From the NCBI GenBank assembly GCA_041393495.1, contig JAWKKA010000008.1, positions 72,182 to 136,181 on the forward strand: DNA of 64,000 nt, read 5' to 3'. This DNA is from RHKX01 sp041393495 (GTDB taxonomy: Bacteria > Actinomycetota > Thermoleophilia > Solirubrobacterales > 70-9). Made by a program: the position numbers and the translations under genes. Shown one piece after another: positions 1 to 9,481 of this stretch. Numbering within the stretch: position 1 is the stretch's first letter; the number at the start of each line of letters is the position of its first letter. The notes beneath the pieces were generated by a model that saw only the letters and a program-made list of their open reading frames with translations, ran no database searches and was not told the origin of the DNA.

Positions 1-232
1 GCGCAGCTTCGCGCGCTCGGCGGTGCTGTTGTCGCCACCGGCCATCTCGACCGCCTTCTCCATCGCGCGCTCGCGCCTGCAGACGAGGCAGTAGTAGAGC
101 CCTTCTCCTTCGTCCAGCTCGGTGGCGTGGCGGCCCGAGGCCCTCCGTCCAGCGGCTCGTCACCTCGCAGCGCGCGCAGGTGAACTCCTTGATTTCGCCC
201 TTGACGGGCCTTGACTTGGTGGCGGTACTCAT
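1..232 (-). pseudogene. Zinc-ribbon protein, partial and frameshifted
   Basis: This small protein runs off the left edge of the window. It starts at the ATG at 232 and begins MSTATKSRPVKGEIKEFTC. A CxxC pair (CARC) lies near residue 19. After one frameshift at about 130-150 a second pair (CLVC) follows in another frame, so the intact protein would carry a four-cysteine zinc ribbon. It ends inside the window with a charged stretch ending AERAKLR. It lies just downstream of the sigma-factor gene on the same strand. I do not recognise the family and assign no function. The frameshift is probably a sequencing error, since the sigma gene next to it shows the same kind of damage. Confidence 0.5.
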
Positions 233-371
233 CTCTGGTTCGTGCTCCGTTCGTCGGGTGGACGTGGCATGTCGTGCCGCGTCCGGAATCCGGGTTCTGA
301 GGTCTTCTTTTCGGGCGGCCCCTCTGCCCGGGGCCGCGCGCCCGCCCAGCGAGGGCGGACGACTTGGGGCG

Positions 372-1464
372 CTACGCGACCTCGCGCAGCTTCTGCGCCT
401 CGGCCAGCGTCTGCAGCTTCTTCAGCGACTGGTTCTCGATCTGCCGGATGCGCTCGCGGGTCACGTTGAACGTGCGCCCGACCTCGTCGAGGGTGCGGGG
501 ATGCTCCCCGCCGAGGCCCTAGCGGAGCTCGAGCACGCGGCGCTCGCGGTAGGAGAGGTTCTCCAGCGCCTCACGCAGGGCTTCCTTGGTCAGCAGATCG
601 GCGGCGCGGTCGAAGGGCGATTCGGCCTTCTCGTCGGCGATAACTGGCCGAACTCCGATTCCTCCTCGTCGCCGACCGGCTTCTCGAGCGAGACCGGCGC
701 CTGGGCGGACCGCTTGATCGAATCGACCTCGTCGGGCTCGATGCCGGTGACGTCGGCGATCTCCTCCGGGGTCGGCTCGCGGCCGAGCTCGGTGACGAGC
801 TGCGCTCAGCGCGCCCGATCTTGTTCAGCTTCTCGACCACGTGGACCGGGATCCGGATCGTTCGGGCCTTGTCGGCAAGCGCACGGGCGATCGCCTGGCG
901 GATCCACCAGGTCGCATACGTCGAGAACTTGAAGCCCTTGCGGTAGTCGAACTTCTCCGCGGCGCGGACGAGGCCAAGGGTGCCCTCCTGGATCAGGTCG
1001 AGGAAGGGAGGCCCTGGTTGCGGTAGTTCTTCGCGATCGAAACGACGAGCCGGAGGTTCGACTCGACCATCTTCTCCTTCGCGGCGAGGTCGCCGCGCTC
1101 GATCCCCTTCGCGAGGCTCGACCTCCTCGGCGGCGGTCAGCAGGCGGACCTTGCCGATGTCCTTGAGGAACAGCTGCAGCGAGTCGGTCGTCATGTCCGG
1201 CTTCAGGTCGATCGTCGTCTTCGACCGCCGCTTGCCGCGCTTGCCGTCGTCGCGCTCGGGCGTCGCGGCCTGCGCCAGGTCGACGTCTTCGACCAGCTCG
1301 ATGCCGGATCGCCGGTGGCCGTAGAGCTCCTCGATGTCGCCTTCGTCGACGTCGACCTCGGAGACCGCCGAAGCGATCTCGCCGAAGGTCAGCACTCCGA
1401 CCTGCTGGCCCTTGCTCAGCAGGTTCTTCACCTCTTCGAGTTCCTGAAGCTCAGCTACAAGCAT
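372..1464 (-). pseudogene. rpoD: Principal RNA polymerase sigma factor (RpoD/SigA), disrupted by indels
   Basis: Encodes a group 1 sigma-70 factor, which directs core RNA polymerase to housekeeping promoters. Start is the ATG at 1464 (MLVAELQELEEVKNLLSKG, region 1.1). Region 1.2 (TTDSLQLFLKDIGKVRLLT), region 2 (FLDLIQEGTLGLVRAAEKFD, then the -10-binding helix with YATWWIRQAI) and the region 4 helix-turn-helix (FNVTRERIRQIENQSLKKL) are all readable, but in different frames. I count an extra base near 1117, missing bases near 1005, 803 and 642, and an in-frame TAG at 519-521 where the conserved LRYGL motif needs Tyr. The protein should be essential, so these defects are most likely sequencing errors, though they are what the sequence shows. 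The reading resumes cleanly to the TAG at 372-374. Confidence 0.85.
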
Positions 1465-1500
1465 TCGTGTTCTTCTTGCTCCGTTCCTTGTCTCACTCAG

Positions 1501-1523
1501 GGGCCCATGGAACGCATGGGCCC
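1501..1523 (-). promoter_or_regulatory. Perfect hairpin in the rpoD leader
   Basis: A perfect 9-bp inverted repeat (GGGCCCATG and CATGGGCCC) flanks a 5-base loop. It lies 37 bases upstream of the rpoD ATG, inside the predicted 5' untranslated region. It could be a protein-binding operator or an RNA structure in the leader; the sequence alone does not say which. Confidence 0.5.
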
Positions 1524-1648
1524 GCATGCGGTTCATCGGGCGCCGATGCTCTCGGCATGAGTCGTGGCTGCAAGCCCCGGACCCGCCGTCCGATGACCTG
1601 TCGCGTTCGTATGTTGCGCCGACGTCAGGCGTAACCCCGCGAGATCGC

Positions 1649-1677
1649 ATTTTACGTACTTCACTTTCTGAAGTCAA
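1649..1677 (-). promoter_or_regulatory. Sigma-70-type promoter of rpoD
   Basis: On the minus strand a TTGACT -35 box (1672-1677) and a TAAAAT -10 box (1649-1654) are separated by exactly 17 bases. This is the closest match to a consensus promoter in the window. It would give an rpoD leader of about 180 nt. The spacer contains a perfect inverted repeat, ACTTCA-CTTTC-TGAAGT (1658-1674), which could be an operator. The rest of the 1465-1820 gap holds no gene that I can support. Confidence 0.75.
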
Positions 1678-1891
1678 GCCGATTTCGCCCGTTCCGACCA
1701 CCGATCCGAGGTTCGCCTACACCGCAGGGCATACCCGGTTACCTCCCGAACAACGCGCCCGACCAACCCAAGTTGCGGCGCGGCGGCGCGTTCGTCCTCG
1801 AAACGCGCTGAAATAGCGCCATGGACGGCTCCGGGCGAGACCCCGACGATCGCGGCGACCGCGGTGCCGCCGAGCCGGCGCCGCAGGCGGC

Positions 1892-2197
1892 GTGCTCGGC
1901 AACCTGCCGAAGAAGCGCCCGGCCGTGCGCAGTCCCCGCCGGTCCGGGGCGCAGGCGAAGGTCGAGGCGCAGGCGGGCGCTGAGCGGCCGCGGCGGAGCG
2001 CATCGAAGCCGCAGGCGCCCCCGCCCCCCCCACGGGCGCCCGAGCGGGATGCCGGGGAGCCCGAGCGCTCGCACGGGGTCGATCTCGAGGAGGTCGCACG
2101 GAGCGGGATCGCGATCGCCGGCGGCGCAGCCTCGCTCGGCCTGCGGATCGCCGGGCGGGCGGCGGCCGCGCTACGGGACGCCGTCGAACGTCGTTGA
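1892..2197 (+). CDS. Small basic, proline-rich protein
   Basis: A 101-residue protein read from a GTG start (VLGNLPKKRPAVRSPRR). The first half is basic and Pro/Ala-rich. The C-terminal 40 residues contain a hydrophobic or amphipathic stretch (IAIAGGAASLGLRIAGRAAA) that may contact the membrane. Its stop overlaps the TTG start of the next gene (TTGA), so the two are probably translated together. An in-phase-looking N-terminus (MDGSGRDPDDRGDRG, from 1821) sits in a different frame just upstream. One missing base near 1885 would join it to this ORF, so the true start may be 1821. I do not recognise a named family. Confidence 0.55.
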   Translation: MLGNLPKKRPAVRSPRRSGAQAKVEAQAGAERPRRSASKPQAPPPPPRAPERDAGEPERSHGVDLEEVARSGIAIAGGAASLGLRIAGRAAAALRDAVERR

Positions 2198-3093
2198 GGC
2201 AGCGAACCAACCGCTCGCTCTCCGCCTTCTGGCGGCGCGCCTACAGCGAGAACATCACCGGGATGGCGGCGATGGTCGCCTACAACCTGATGCTGTCGGT
2301 GTTCCCGTTCGCGCTGCTGCTGCTGTTCATCACCGGCAAGCTGCTGCAGAGCCCCGACGTCCAGGCAACGATCCTCCGCGACCTCGGCGAGCTGTTCCCC
2401 TCGACCGAGCAGGAGACCCTGCGCTCGACGCTCGAGCAGCTGCGCTCGAACTCGACCGAGATCGGGATCGTCGCGATCGTCGCCGGGCTCTGGATCGGCG
2501 CCTCCTTCTGGGGCGCGATGGACACCGCGTTCTGCCGCATCTACCACGTCGAGTGCCGCGGCTGGATCGAGCAGAAGCGCTTCTCGCTGATCATGCTCGC
2601 CGTCGTCGCCTTCTTCCTCGCCGCGAGCGTCGCCGTTCCGGCCCTCGAGAGCCTCCTCGTCTCCGGGATCGAGGATCTGCCGTTCGGCCTGTCGCGGGTC
2701 GATTGGCTGCTCAACCTGCTCGTCATCGCCGGCGGCCTGCTGATCAGCTTCCTGATCCTCTGCCTGATCTACTGGGCGGTGCCGAAGGGCCACCTGCCCT
2801 GGCGCGCGGTCTGGCCCGGGGCGCTGTTCATGGCGATCGCAGGCGGGATCGCGAACGTGATCTTCCCGCTCTACCTCGTCAACGTCTCGACGGTCGGCGA
2901 GTTCGGCCGGATCGTCAGCTTCGTCCTCGTCGCGCTGATCTGGTTCTACGCGCTCGCGCTCGGCCTGCTTGCCGGCGCCGTGATCAACGCCCTCCGCTAC
3001 GAGCTGCACGACACCGGGACGCTGCGCGGCATGACCAAGGACTTCCCGGTCCAGCGCCCGCGCGGGGACCGCGAGCACGACCGGCTTCCCTGA
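2194..3093 (+). CDS. YihY/BrkB family inner-membrane protein
   Basis: A 299-residue polytopic membrane protein of the YihY (formerly 'RNase BN') family. The N-terminus carries the family hallmark of an amphipathic segment (FWRRAYSENITGMAAMVAYN) followed by the first membrane helix. About six membrane segments follow, at residues 27-48, 87-108, 128-150, 175-197, 205-225 and 240-265. The length is typical. Its molecular function is unknown in any organism; the tRNA-processing role once given to the E. coli member was withdrawn. The TTG start overlaps the stop of the upstream small gene, suggesting translational coupling. It is transcribed towards glpX. Confidence 0.85.
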   Translation: MRQRTNRSLSAFWRRAYSENITGMAAMVAYNLMLSVFPFALLLLFITGKLLQSPDVQATILRDLGELFPSTEQETLRSTLEQLRSNSTEIGIVAIVAGLWIGASFWGAMDTAFCRIYHVECRGWIEQKRFSLIMLAVVAFFLAASVAVPALESLLVSGIEDLPFGLSRVDWLLNLLVIAGGLLISFLILCLIYWAVPKGHLPWRAVWPGALFMAIAGGIANVIFPLYLVNVSTVGEFGRIVSFVLVALIWFYALALGLLAGAVINALRYELHDTGTLRGMTKDFPVQRPRGDREHDRLP

Positions 3094-3178
3094 GCGGCCC
3101 CGGCGGCCGCAGCGACCCGGCGGCGGCGCGCGGTCGCGCCCCGCTGATGGCACGCCGCGCCGGCGACCGCGCGTGCGC

Positions 3179-4201
3179 CTATCCGTAGCGGTCGCCCGTC
3201 AGCTCGCGCAGCTTCGCGCTGTCGTGACGGCCGCTGATCCTGCGGACTGTCCCGGAGCGGGAGCGCATCACCAGCGACTCGGTCGTCGCGTAGCCGGCCC
3301 CGTGGTAGCGGACCCCCTGGAGGAGGTCGCCGTCGGTGACCCCGCTGGCCGCGAAGAAGGCGTCGTTGCCGCCGACGAGGTCATCGACCTCGAGGACGCG
3401 ATCGAGGTCGTAGCCGCCGTCGACGGCCGCCCTGCGCTCGTCGTCGTCACGCGGCCACAGCCGGCCCAGCATCTGGCCGCCGATGCACTTGATCGCCGCG
3501 GCCGAGATCACGCCCTCGGGGGTGCCGCCGATCCCCCAGAGCAGATCGACGCCGGTGCCCTCCATCACGGCGAGCAGCGCCGCGGAGACGTCGCCGTCGG
3601 TGATGAAGCGGATCCGACCGCCCGCCTGGCGGATCTGGTGGACCCCGTCGGCGTGGCGCTCGCGGTCGAGGATCACGGTGGTGATCTCGCTCGGGCTGAC
3701 GCCGCGCTCGGCGGCGACGCGCTTGACGACGTCTCCGATCGGGGCCTCGAGGCTGAGGCAGTCGGCGACCGCCGGCCCGCCGGCGAGCTTCTCCATGTAC
3801 ACGCACGGGCCCGGGTCGAACATCGCGCCGCGCTCGGAGAGGGCGATCACCGCAAGCGAGCCGGGCCGGCCCTGGGCGCAGAGGCGGGTTCCCTCGAGCG
3901 GATCAACGGCGATGTCGACCCGCGGCGGGCTGCCGTCGCCGATCTCTTCCCCGTTGAAGAGCATCGGCGCCTCGTCCTTCTCACCCTCGCCGATGACGAC
4001 GATGCCGTCCATCGGCACGGTGTTGATCAACAGCCGCATCGCGTCGACGGCGGCGCCGTCGGCTGCCTCCTTGTCGCCGCGGCCGACCCAACGGGCTGCC
4101 GCCAGCGCCGCCGCCTCGGTGACGCGGACGAGCTCCAGCGCGAGGTTGCGGTCGGGCTTGCCGCCCGGCCGGTTGTCCTTGGAGATCACACTCACGCCCA
4201 C
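3179..4201 (-). CDS. glpX: Class II fructose-1,6-bisphosphatase
   Basis: Hydrolyses fructose-1,6-bisphosphate to fructose-6-phosphate and phosphate, the committed step of gluconeogenesis, in the cytosol. The 340-residue protein has the GlpX motifs: the metal and substrate segment VVIGEGEKDEAPML (residues 68-81) and the phosphatase motif DPLEGT (about 98-103). The family's lithium-sensitive, Mg/Mn-dependent chemistry is inferred. Actinobacteria commonly use GlpX as their only FBPase. It starts at a GTG four bases after the stop of the membrane-protein gene at 4206-4703, so the two are probably co-transcribed. It converges on the YihY gene. Confidence 0.93.
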   Translation of the reverse strand: MGVSVISKDNRPGGKPDRNLALELVRVTEAAALAAARWVGRGDKEAADGAAVDAMRLLINTVPMDGIVVIGEGEKDEAPMLFNGEEIGDGSPPRVDIAVDPLEGTRLCAQGRPGSLAVIALSERGAMFDPGPCVYMEKLAGGPAVADCLSLEAPIGDVVKRVAAERGVSPSEITTVILDRERHADGVHQIRQAGGRIRFITDGDVSAALLAVMEGTGVDLLWGIGGTPEGVISAAAIKCIGGQMLGRLWPRDDDERRAAVDGGYDLDRVLEVDDLVGGNDAFFAASGVTDGDLLQGVRYHGAGYATTESLVMRSRSGTVRRISGRHDSAKLRELTGDRYG

Positions 4202-4205
4202 AGCA

Positions 4206-4703
4206 TCACACGGTTCCCGGGGCCTTGCGTACCTGACCCCGCGAGGCCTCCATCGCCCGGCCGATCCCCGCGGCCGCGATCCCGAGCGCGGCGAGCAGCG
4301 CCACGTAGTAGCCGATCTCCTTGCTGATCCCGATCTCCTGGTTGCCGGAGCCGGGTGGGTCGATGATCCCGTTGTAGGCGATCAGCAGGAACGCGGTGAA
4401 GCCGACCGTCATCGTCAGCTCGCCGGGTGGCCACGAGAGCTTGTGGCCGCGGGCGACGATCCAGGCGAGGATCCAGGGAGCGGCAGCGGCCGCGAGGAGC
4501 AGCCAGCGCAGGATCGGAAACGTCTCGAACCCGGTGCAGGTGAACTCGCCGGGGCCGCAGAGGAAGCCGTCGCCGTCCGGGGTCGCCCGGGCCGGCGTGT
4601 CGTGCGAGAGGCCGAACCAGGGCAGAAACAGGACCGCGACCACGAGCAGCGCCGAGGCCGCCAGCCCCAGCCACTCAGAGCGCGACAGCTTCGACAGGTC
4701 CAT
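4206..4703 (-). CDS. Four-helix membrane protein of unknown function
   Basis: A 165-residue protein with a short cytosolic N-terminus (MDLSKLSRSEW) and about four membrane segments: residues 12-30, 65-83, 95-115 and 128-148. The loop after helix 1 has two cysteines (FLCGPGEFTC) that would face outside and could pair. I do not recognise the family. Its stop lies four bases before glpX, so they form one transcript. The ABC transporter lipoprotein gene ends 76 bases upstream and may or may not be in the same unit. Confidence 0.75.
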   Translation of the reverse strand: MDLSKLSRSEWLGLAASALLVVAVLFLPWFGLSHDTPARATPDGDGFLCGPGEFTCTGFETFPILRWLLLAAAAAPWILAWIVARGHKLSWPPGELTMTVGFTAFLLIAYNGIIDPPGSGNQEIGISKEIGYYVALLAALGIAAAGIGRAMEASRGQVRKAPGTV

Positions 4704-4779
4704 CTGCCGGCGAGCCTACCCGAACGCCCGATCGACGGCGACGGGATCGGCGACCGCCCGGCGCCCTGCCTCGCGGCCG

Positions 4780-5763
4780 CTACTCGATGTAGCCCGCCTC
4801 CTGCAGGTACTGGGTGGCGACGTCCTCGGGCTTCTCCTTGTCGATGTCGACACGGGCGTTGAGCTCCTGCATCACCTCCAGCGTCAGGCCCTGCTGGACC
4901 TCCTCGATCGTCGCCTGGTAGTCGGGCCCGGCCTCGTCGGCGACCTTCGCGTCGGAGATGAAGATCACGTTGCCGGCCGGCAACACGCCCTTGTCGTCTT
5001 CGAGCAGCGTGTACTTGTCGCTGTCGACGAAGAGCTGGGCATCGCTGGTGAACAGGATCGAGAGGTCGGCGTCGCCCTTGTCGAGGACCTCGTAGCGAAG
5101 CCCGATGTCGATCGGGATGAACTTCGCGAACTGCAGGTCGTAGTACTTCTCGAGGCCGGCCAGGCAGTCGATCCGCTGACGGCACTCGGGGGAGCCGGCG
5201 AGGGTCAGGTCCTGCGACTTGCCCTGCAGGTCGGAGATCGTCGAGACGCCGAGATCGTCGGCCGTCGATTGCAGCAAGCCGACCGCGTTCGCGTCGGCGA
5301 AGGGCGTCGGCTGGAACGCTACGAGGCCGAGCTTCTCGAAGTCCGGCTGGACCTGCTCGACCGCCTCCTGAGCGTTCGCGGGCACGTCCTCGGGGGCGAC
5401 ATCGAAGAAGGAGGTCAGCGCCGTCGAGGTGTACTCCGGATAGCCGCTGATGTCGCCGTTCTCGAGCGCCTTCAGGGCGACCTGCTCGGAGCCGAGGTTG
5501 AGGTCGGTGGAGACGTCGTAGCCCGCCGCCGTGAGCGCCTGCGCGTAGATCTCGCCGAGGATGAACTGCTCGGTGAAGTTCTTCGAGCCGATCGTCAGCT
5601 TGACGCCGTTGTTGTCCGGGTTCTCCTCGATCAGGTTGCCCCCGGAGGCGCCCGTGTCGGCCTCGGTCGCGGTGCCGTCACCGCCGCCGCAGGCGGCGAT
5701 CGCGACCACGGCGAGCAGCGCGCCCAGCATGGCGAGAAGCCCAAGCAGTCGGGTCTGACGCAT
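4780..5763 (-). CDS. Osmoprotectant-type (QAT) ABC substrate-binding lipoprotein
   Basis: Extracellular binding protein of a type I ABC importer, 327 residues. The signal peptide ends in a lipobox (AIAAC, Cys at about 25), so it is lipid-anchored. The OsmF/ProX/OpuCC family signatures are clear: GSKNFTEQFILGEIYAQAL (about residues 58-76) and GYPEYT in the first lobe. Known members bind glycine betaine, choline or proline betaine; EgtU-type members bind ergothioneine. The gene is the last of a run egtB-egtD-ATPase-permease-permease-binding protein. That context makes a betaine-like thiol (ergothioneine or hercynine) a plausible ligand here, which is inference. Two close cysteines (CRQRIDC, about 180-186) may form a disulfide. 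Confidence 0.88.
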   Translation of the reverse strand: MRQTRLLGLLAMLGALLAVVAIAACGGGDGTATEADTGASGGNLIEENPDNNGVKLTIGSKNFTEQFILGEIYAQALTAAGYDVSTDLNLGSEQVALKALENGDISGYPEYTSTALTSFFDVAPEDVPANAQEAVEQVQPDFEKLGLVAFQPTPFADANAVGLLQSTADDLGVSTISDLQGKSQDLTLAGSPECRQRIDCLAGLEKYYDLQFAKFIPIDIGLRYEVLDKGDADLSILFTSDAQLFVDSDKYTLLEDDKGVLPAGNVIFISDAKVADEAGPDYQATIEEVQQGLTLEVMQELNARVDIDKEKPEDVATQYLQEAGYIE

Positions 5764-5821
5764 CTCTGTGTCCCCTCCTCCCGTTCGCGCCCGCGGCCGA
5801 TCCGCGGGCTCGGCGTCGATC

Positions 5822-6562
5822 CTACGCGCTCGCCCGGGCGGTCGCGCGCTGAAGCAGCAGCCCGCGCGGGGTCAGCGTCCGCTGGACGGCGGCCAGGATC
5901 AGCTCGAATGCGAGCGCCAACGCGGCGACGGCGATCGCGCCGGCGATCACCCCTTCCTCGCCGTAGACGTTCGGGCTCAGGATCAGGTCGCCGAGCGTCT
6001 TGACGCCGGCCAGCGAGCCGATCGTCGCGGTCGCGATGATGTTCACGGAGGCGGTCCGGACGCCGCCCATGATCGTCGGGACCGCGAGCGGCAGCTCGAT
6101 CCGGGCGATGATCGCCAGCTCGCTCATCCCGATCCCGCGCGCCGCCTCGACGGCACCGCGGTCGGCCTGGCGCACCCCGACGAACGCGTTGGTGAGGATC
6201 GGCGGGATCCCGAGGATCATGACCGCGATCGTCACGTTGAGGTTGCCGGTGCCGATGAAGGCGACCATCAGCGCGATCAGGGCCAGCTCGGGGATCGCCC
6301 GGCCGGCGTTGCCGACCGCCACCGCCGCGAACTCGCCGACGCCGCGGTGGCCGAGCCAGAGCCCGAGCGGTAGCGCGATCGCGATCGCGAGCAGCAGGGC
6401 GACGACGCTGATCGCGATCTGGGTGCTGGCCAGCTCCCAGATCTGGCCGAGGCCGCCGACCTGAAGCTCGGGGCCCTGGACCGAGTCCCGCTCGCTGAAG
6501 ATGAAGTCGAAGGCGCCGCCGAACGAGCCGAGAAAGCCGGGGGCGAGCAGCGCCGCGCTCAC
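5822..6562 (-). CDS. QAT-family ABC transporter permease (second subunit)
   Basis: A 246-residue inner-membrane permease with the binding-protein-dependent transport signature (EAARGIGMSELAIIARIELP, about residues 150-169), where the cytosolic loop docks on the ATPase. Five to six membrane helices are visible. Start is taken at the GTG at 6562 (VSAALLAPGF) because it overlaps the upstream permease stop by four bases (GTGA). The reading frame stays open further upstream, but only as a shadow of the first permease. It pairs with the 6559-7293 product to form the heterodimeric pore typical of OpuC/YehYW importers. Confidence 0.88.
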   Translation of the reverse strand: MSAALLAPGFLGSFGGAFDFIFSERDSVQGPELQVGGLGQIWELASTQIAISVVALLLAIAIALPLGLWLGHRGVGEFAAVAVGNAGRAIPELALIALMVAFIGTGNLNVTIAVMILGIPPILTNAFVGVRQADRGAVEAARGIGMSELAIIARIELPLAVPTIMGGVRTASVNIIATATIGSLAGVKTLGDLILSPNVYGEEGVIAGAIAVAALALAFELILAAVQRTLTPRGLLLQRATARASA

Positions 6563-7293
6563 AGCGCCCGCGCCTTCCGCCACGGCGCCGCGAACCGCTG
6601 GACGAGCACGAGGAGACCGTCGCAGGCGATCGCGAGCGCGATCGCGAGGACGCTGCCGAAGACGATGTTCGTCTTGAAGACGTCGCGCTGGATGCCCTCG
6701 TTGTAGAGGATCTCGCCGAGCCCGCCGGCGCCGGCGAAGATCGCCAGCGTCGCGATCGCGACCGTCGAGACGGTCGCGATCCGGACCCCGGCGACGATCT
6801 CGGGCACCGCGAGCGGCAGCTCGACCCGCCAGAGCAGCTGCCGATCGGTCATCCCCATCCCCCGGCCCGCGTCCCTGGCCGAGCCGGGAACGTTGGCGAG
6901 GCCGGAGTTGGCGTTGCGATAGATGATCTGCAGGTTGTAGAGAGCGAGCGCGATCAGCGCCGTCAGCGTGCCGCGTCCGGTGATCGGCAACAGCAGCAGG
7001 AACAACGCGATGCTCGGGATCGTGTAGAGGACGCCGGTCGTCCCGATGAAGGCCGGGATCAGCCACCGCCGCCCGTGCGAGAGGATCGCGAGGACGATCG
7101 CGACGGCGAAGCCGATCAGCACCGACCCGATGACGAGCAGGACGTGCTCGAGAAACGGCGAGACGTAGTCGCCGATGTTGTCGATCACGAAGCCCGGGCA
7201 GAACGCCTCGTTTCTGCCCTGGCAGGTCGTTGCCCCGGTTCCCGCCTCGCGAATCTGGACGTCGGCGAGCAGCTCCAGAAGCGATCCCGACAT
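6559..7293 (-). CDS. QAT-family ABC transporter permease (first subunit)
   Basis: A 244-residue permease with the family loop DAGRGMGMTDRQLLWRVELP (about residues 133-152), which contacts the ATPase. About six membrane helices are present. A periplasmic loop near the N-terminus holds two cysteines (TCQGRNEAFC). It begins five bases after the stop of the ATPase gene and overlaps the next permease by four bases, so it lies within a tight operon. Confidence 0.88.
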   Translation of the reverse strand: MSGSLLELLADVQIREAGTGATTCQGRNEAFCPGFVIDNIGDYVSPFLEHVLLVIGSVLIGFAVAIVLAILSHGRRWLIPAFIGTTGVLYTIPSIALFLLLLPITGRGTLTALIALALYNLQIIYRNANSGLANVPGSARDAGRGMGMTDRQLLWRVELPLAVPEIVAGVRIATVSTVAIATLAIFAGAGGLGEILYNEGIQRDVFKTNIVFGSVLAIALAIACDGLLVLVQRFAAPWRKARAL

Positions 7294-7298
7294 CGGCT

Positions 7299-8489
<1,191 letters not shown>

Positions 8490-8500
8490 GGCGCTCGACT

Positions 8501-9481
8501 CTACAGCGGCCGGGCGAGGCTCAGGGCGAAGAGGCCCCCGCTGTCGGTCCACCAGTCGGTGAGCTCGAGCCCGACGTCGGCGTAGCTCGACTCGATCCGC
8601 TCGCGCGTGAACTTCGTCGAGATCTCGGTGCGCATCTCCTCGTTGCGGGCGAAGTGCGTCCGCATGTCGAGCGCGCGGAGGTCCACGAACTGCTCGGTCA
8701 GCGTCCGCAGGCGGATGTCGATCCACTCGTTGTCGGCGTCCCAGAAGGCGACGTGCTCGAAGGCGGCTGGGTCGAAGTCCGCGTCGAGCTCGCGATTCAG
8801 CACGTTGAGGACGTTCTTGTTGAACTCGGCGGTGACCCCGGCGGCGTCGTTGTAGGCGGCCTCGAGGCGGGGCCGGTCCTTGACGAGGTCGGTGCCGAGC
8901 AGGAACCGGTCCCCCGGGTACATCAGCGTCGCGATCCGGGCCAGGAAGGAACGCCGCTCCGCCGGCCGGAAGTTGCCGATCGTGCCGCCGAGGAACGCGA
9001 TCAGGGCGCCCTCGGGGCGCGGGATCCGCTCGAGGTGGGTCTCGTAGTCGCAGACGATCCCGGTGACCGCGAGGCCCGGGTATTCGGCGACGAGCTCGCC
9101 GGCGGCGCGGCGGGTGATCGCCTCGGAGATGTCGACGGGGACGAACCGCTCGAGGCTGCCGACGTCATCCATCGCGTCGAGCAGGACGCGGCTCTTCGTC
9201 GCCGCCCCGGAGCCGAGCTCGATCAGCGTTCGCGGCCGCGTGGCGGCGACGATCTCAGCGGCGCGATCGGCGAGGATCTCGCGCTCGCAGCGGGTCAGGT
9301 AGTACTCGGGCTGCTCGGTGATTCGCTCGAACAGCGCTGAGCCGCGCTCGTCGTAGAAGTACTTCGGGGGCAGCTCCTTGAACGGGCTCGAGAGGCCCTC
9401 GCGGACGACCTCCCCCATGCCGGCAAGCGCCCCCTCGCCGGGAAGGTCGACCTCGATCTCGATCATGCCCCTGGTATCCAT
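8501..9481 (-). CDS. egtD: L-histidine N-alpha-methyltransferase
   Basis: Transfers three methyl groups from S-adenosylmethionine to histidine to make hercynine, the first step of ergothioneine synthesis. The 326-residue length matches mycobacterial EgtD (about 320). Diagnostic segments are KYFYDERGSALFERITE and YYLTRCEREIL (residues 39-70), the SAM loop IELGSGAATKSR (about 88-99) and FLGGTIGNF (about 149-157). The ATG directly abuts the egtB stop (TGAATG), implying coupled translation. No egtA, egtC or egtE gene is visible in this window. This protein and EgtB would give the shortened pathway, completed by an unlinked C-S lyase. Confidence 0.95.
   Translation of the reverse strand: MDTRGMIEIEVDLPGEGALAGMGEVVREGLSSPFKELPPKYFYDERGSALFERITEQPEYYLTRCEREILADRAAEIVAATRPRTLIELGSGAATKSRVLLDAMDDVGSLERFVPVDISEAITRRAAGELVAEYPGLAVTGIVCDYETHLERIPRPEGALIAFLGGTIGNFRPAERRSFLARIATLMYPGDRFLLGTDLVKDRPRLEAAYNDAAGVTAEFNKNVLNVLNRELDADFDPAAFEHVAFWDADNEWIDIRLRTLTEQFVDLRALDMRTHFARNEEMRTEISTKFTRERIESSYADVGLELTDWWTDSGGLFALSLARPL

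Noticed and set aside
1600..1625. LexA-like box (GCGTTCGTATGTTGCG) upstream of rpoD
   Set aside because: It does not fit the GAAC-N4-GTTC symmetry of the actinobacterial SOS box.
4206..4703. Membership of the membrane protein in the ergothioneine operon
   Set aside because: A 76-base gap and close linkage to glpX make it more likely a glpX partner; evidence is insufficient either way.
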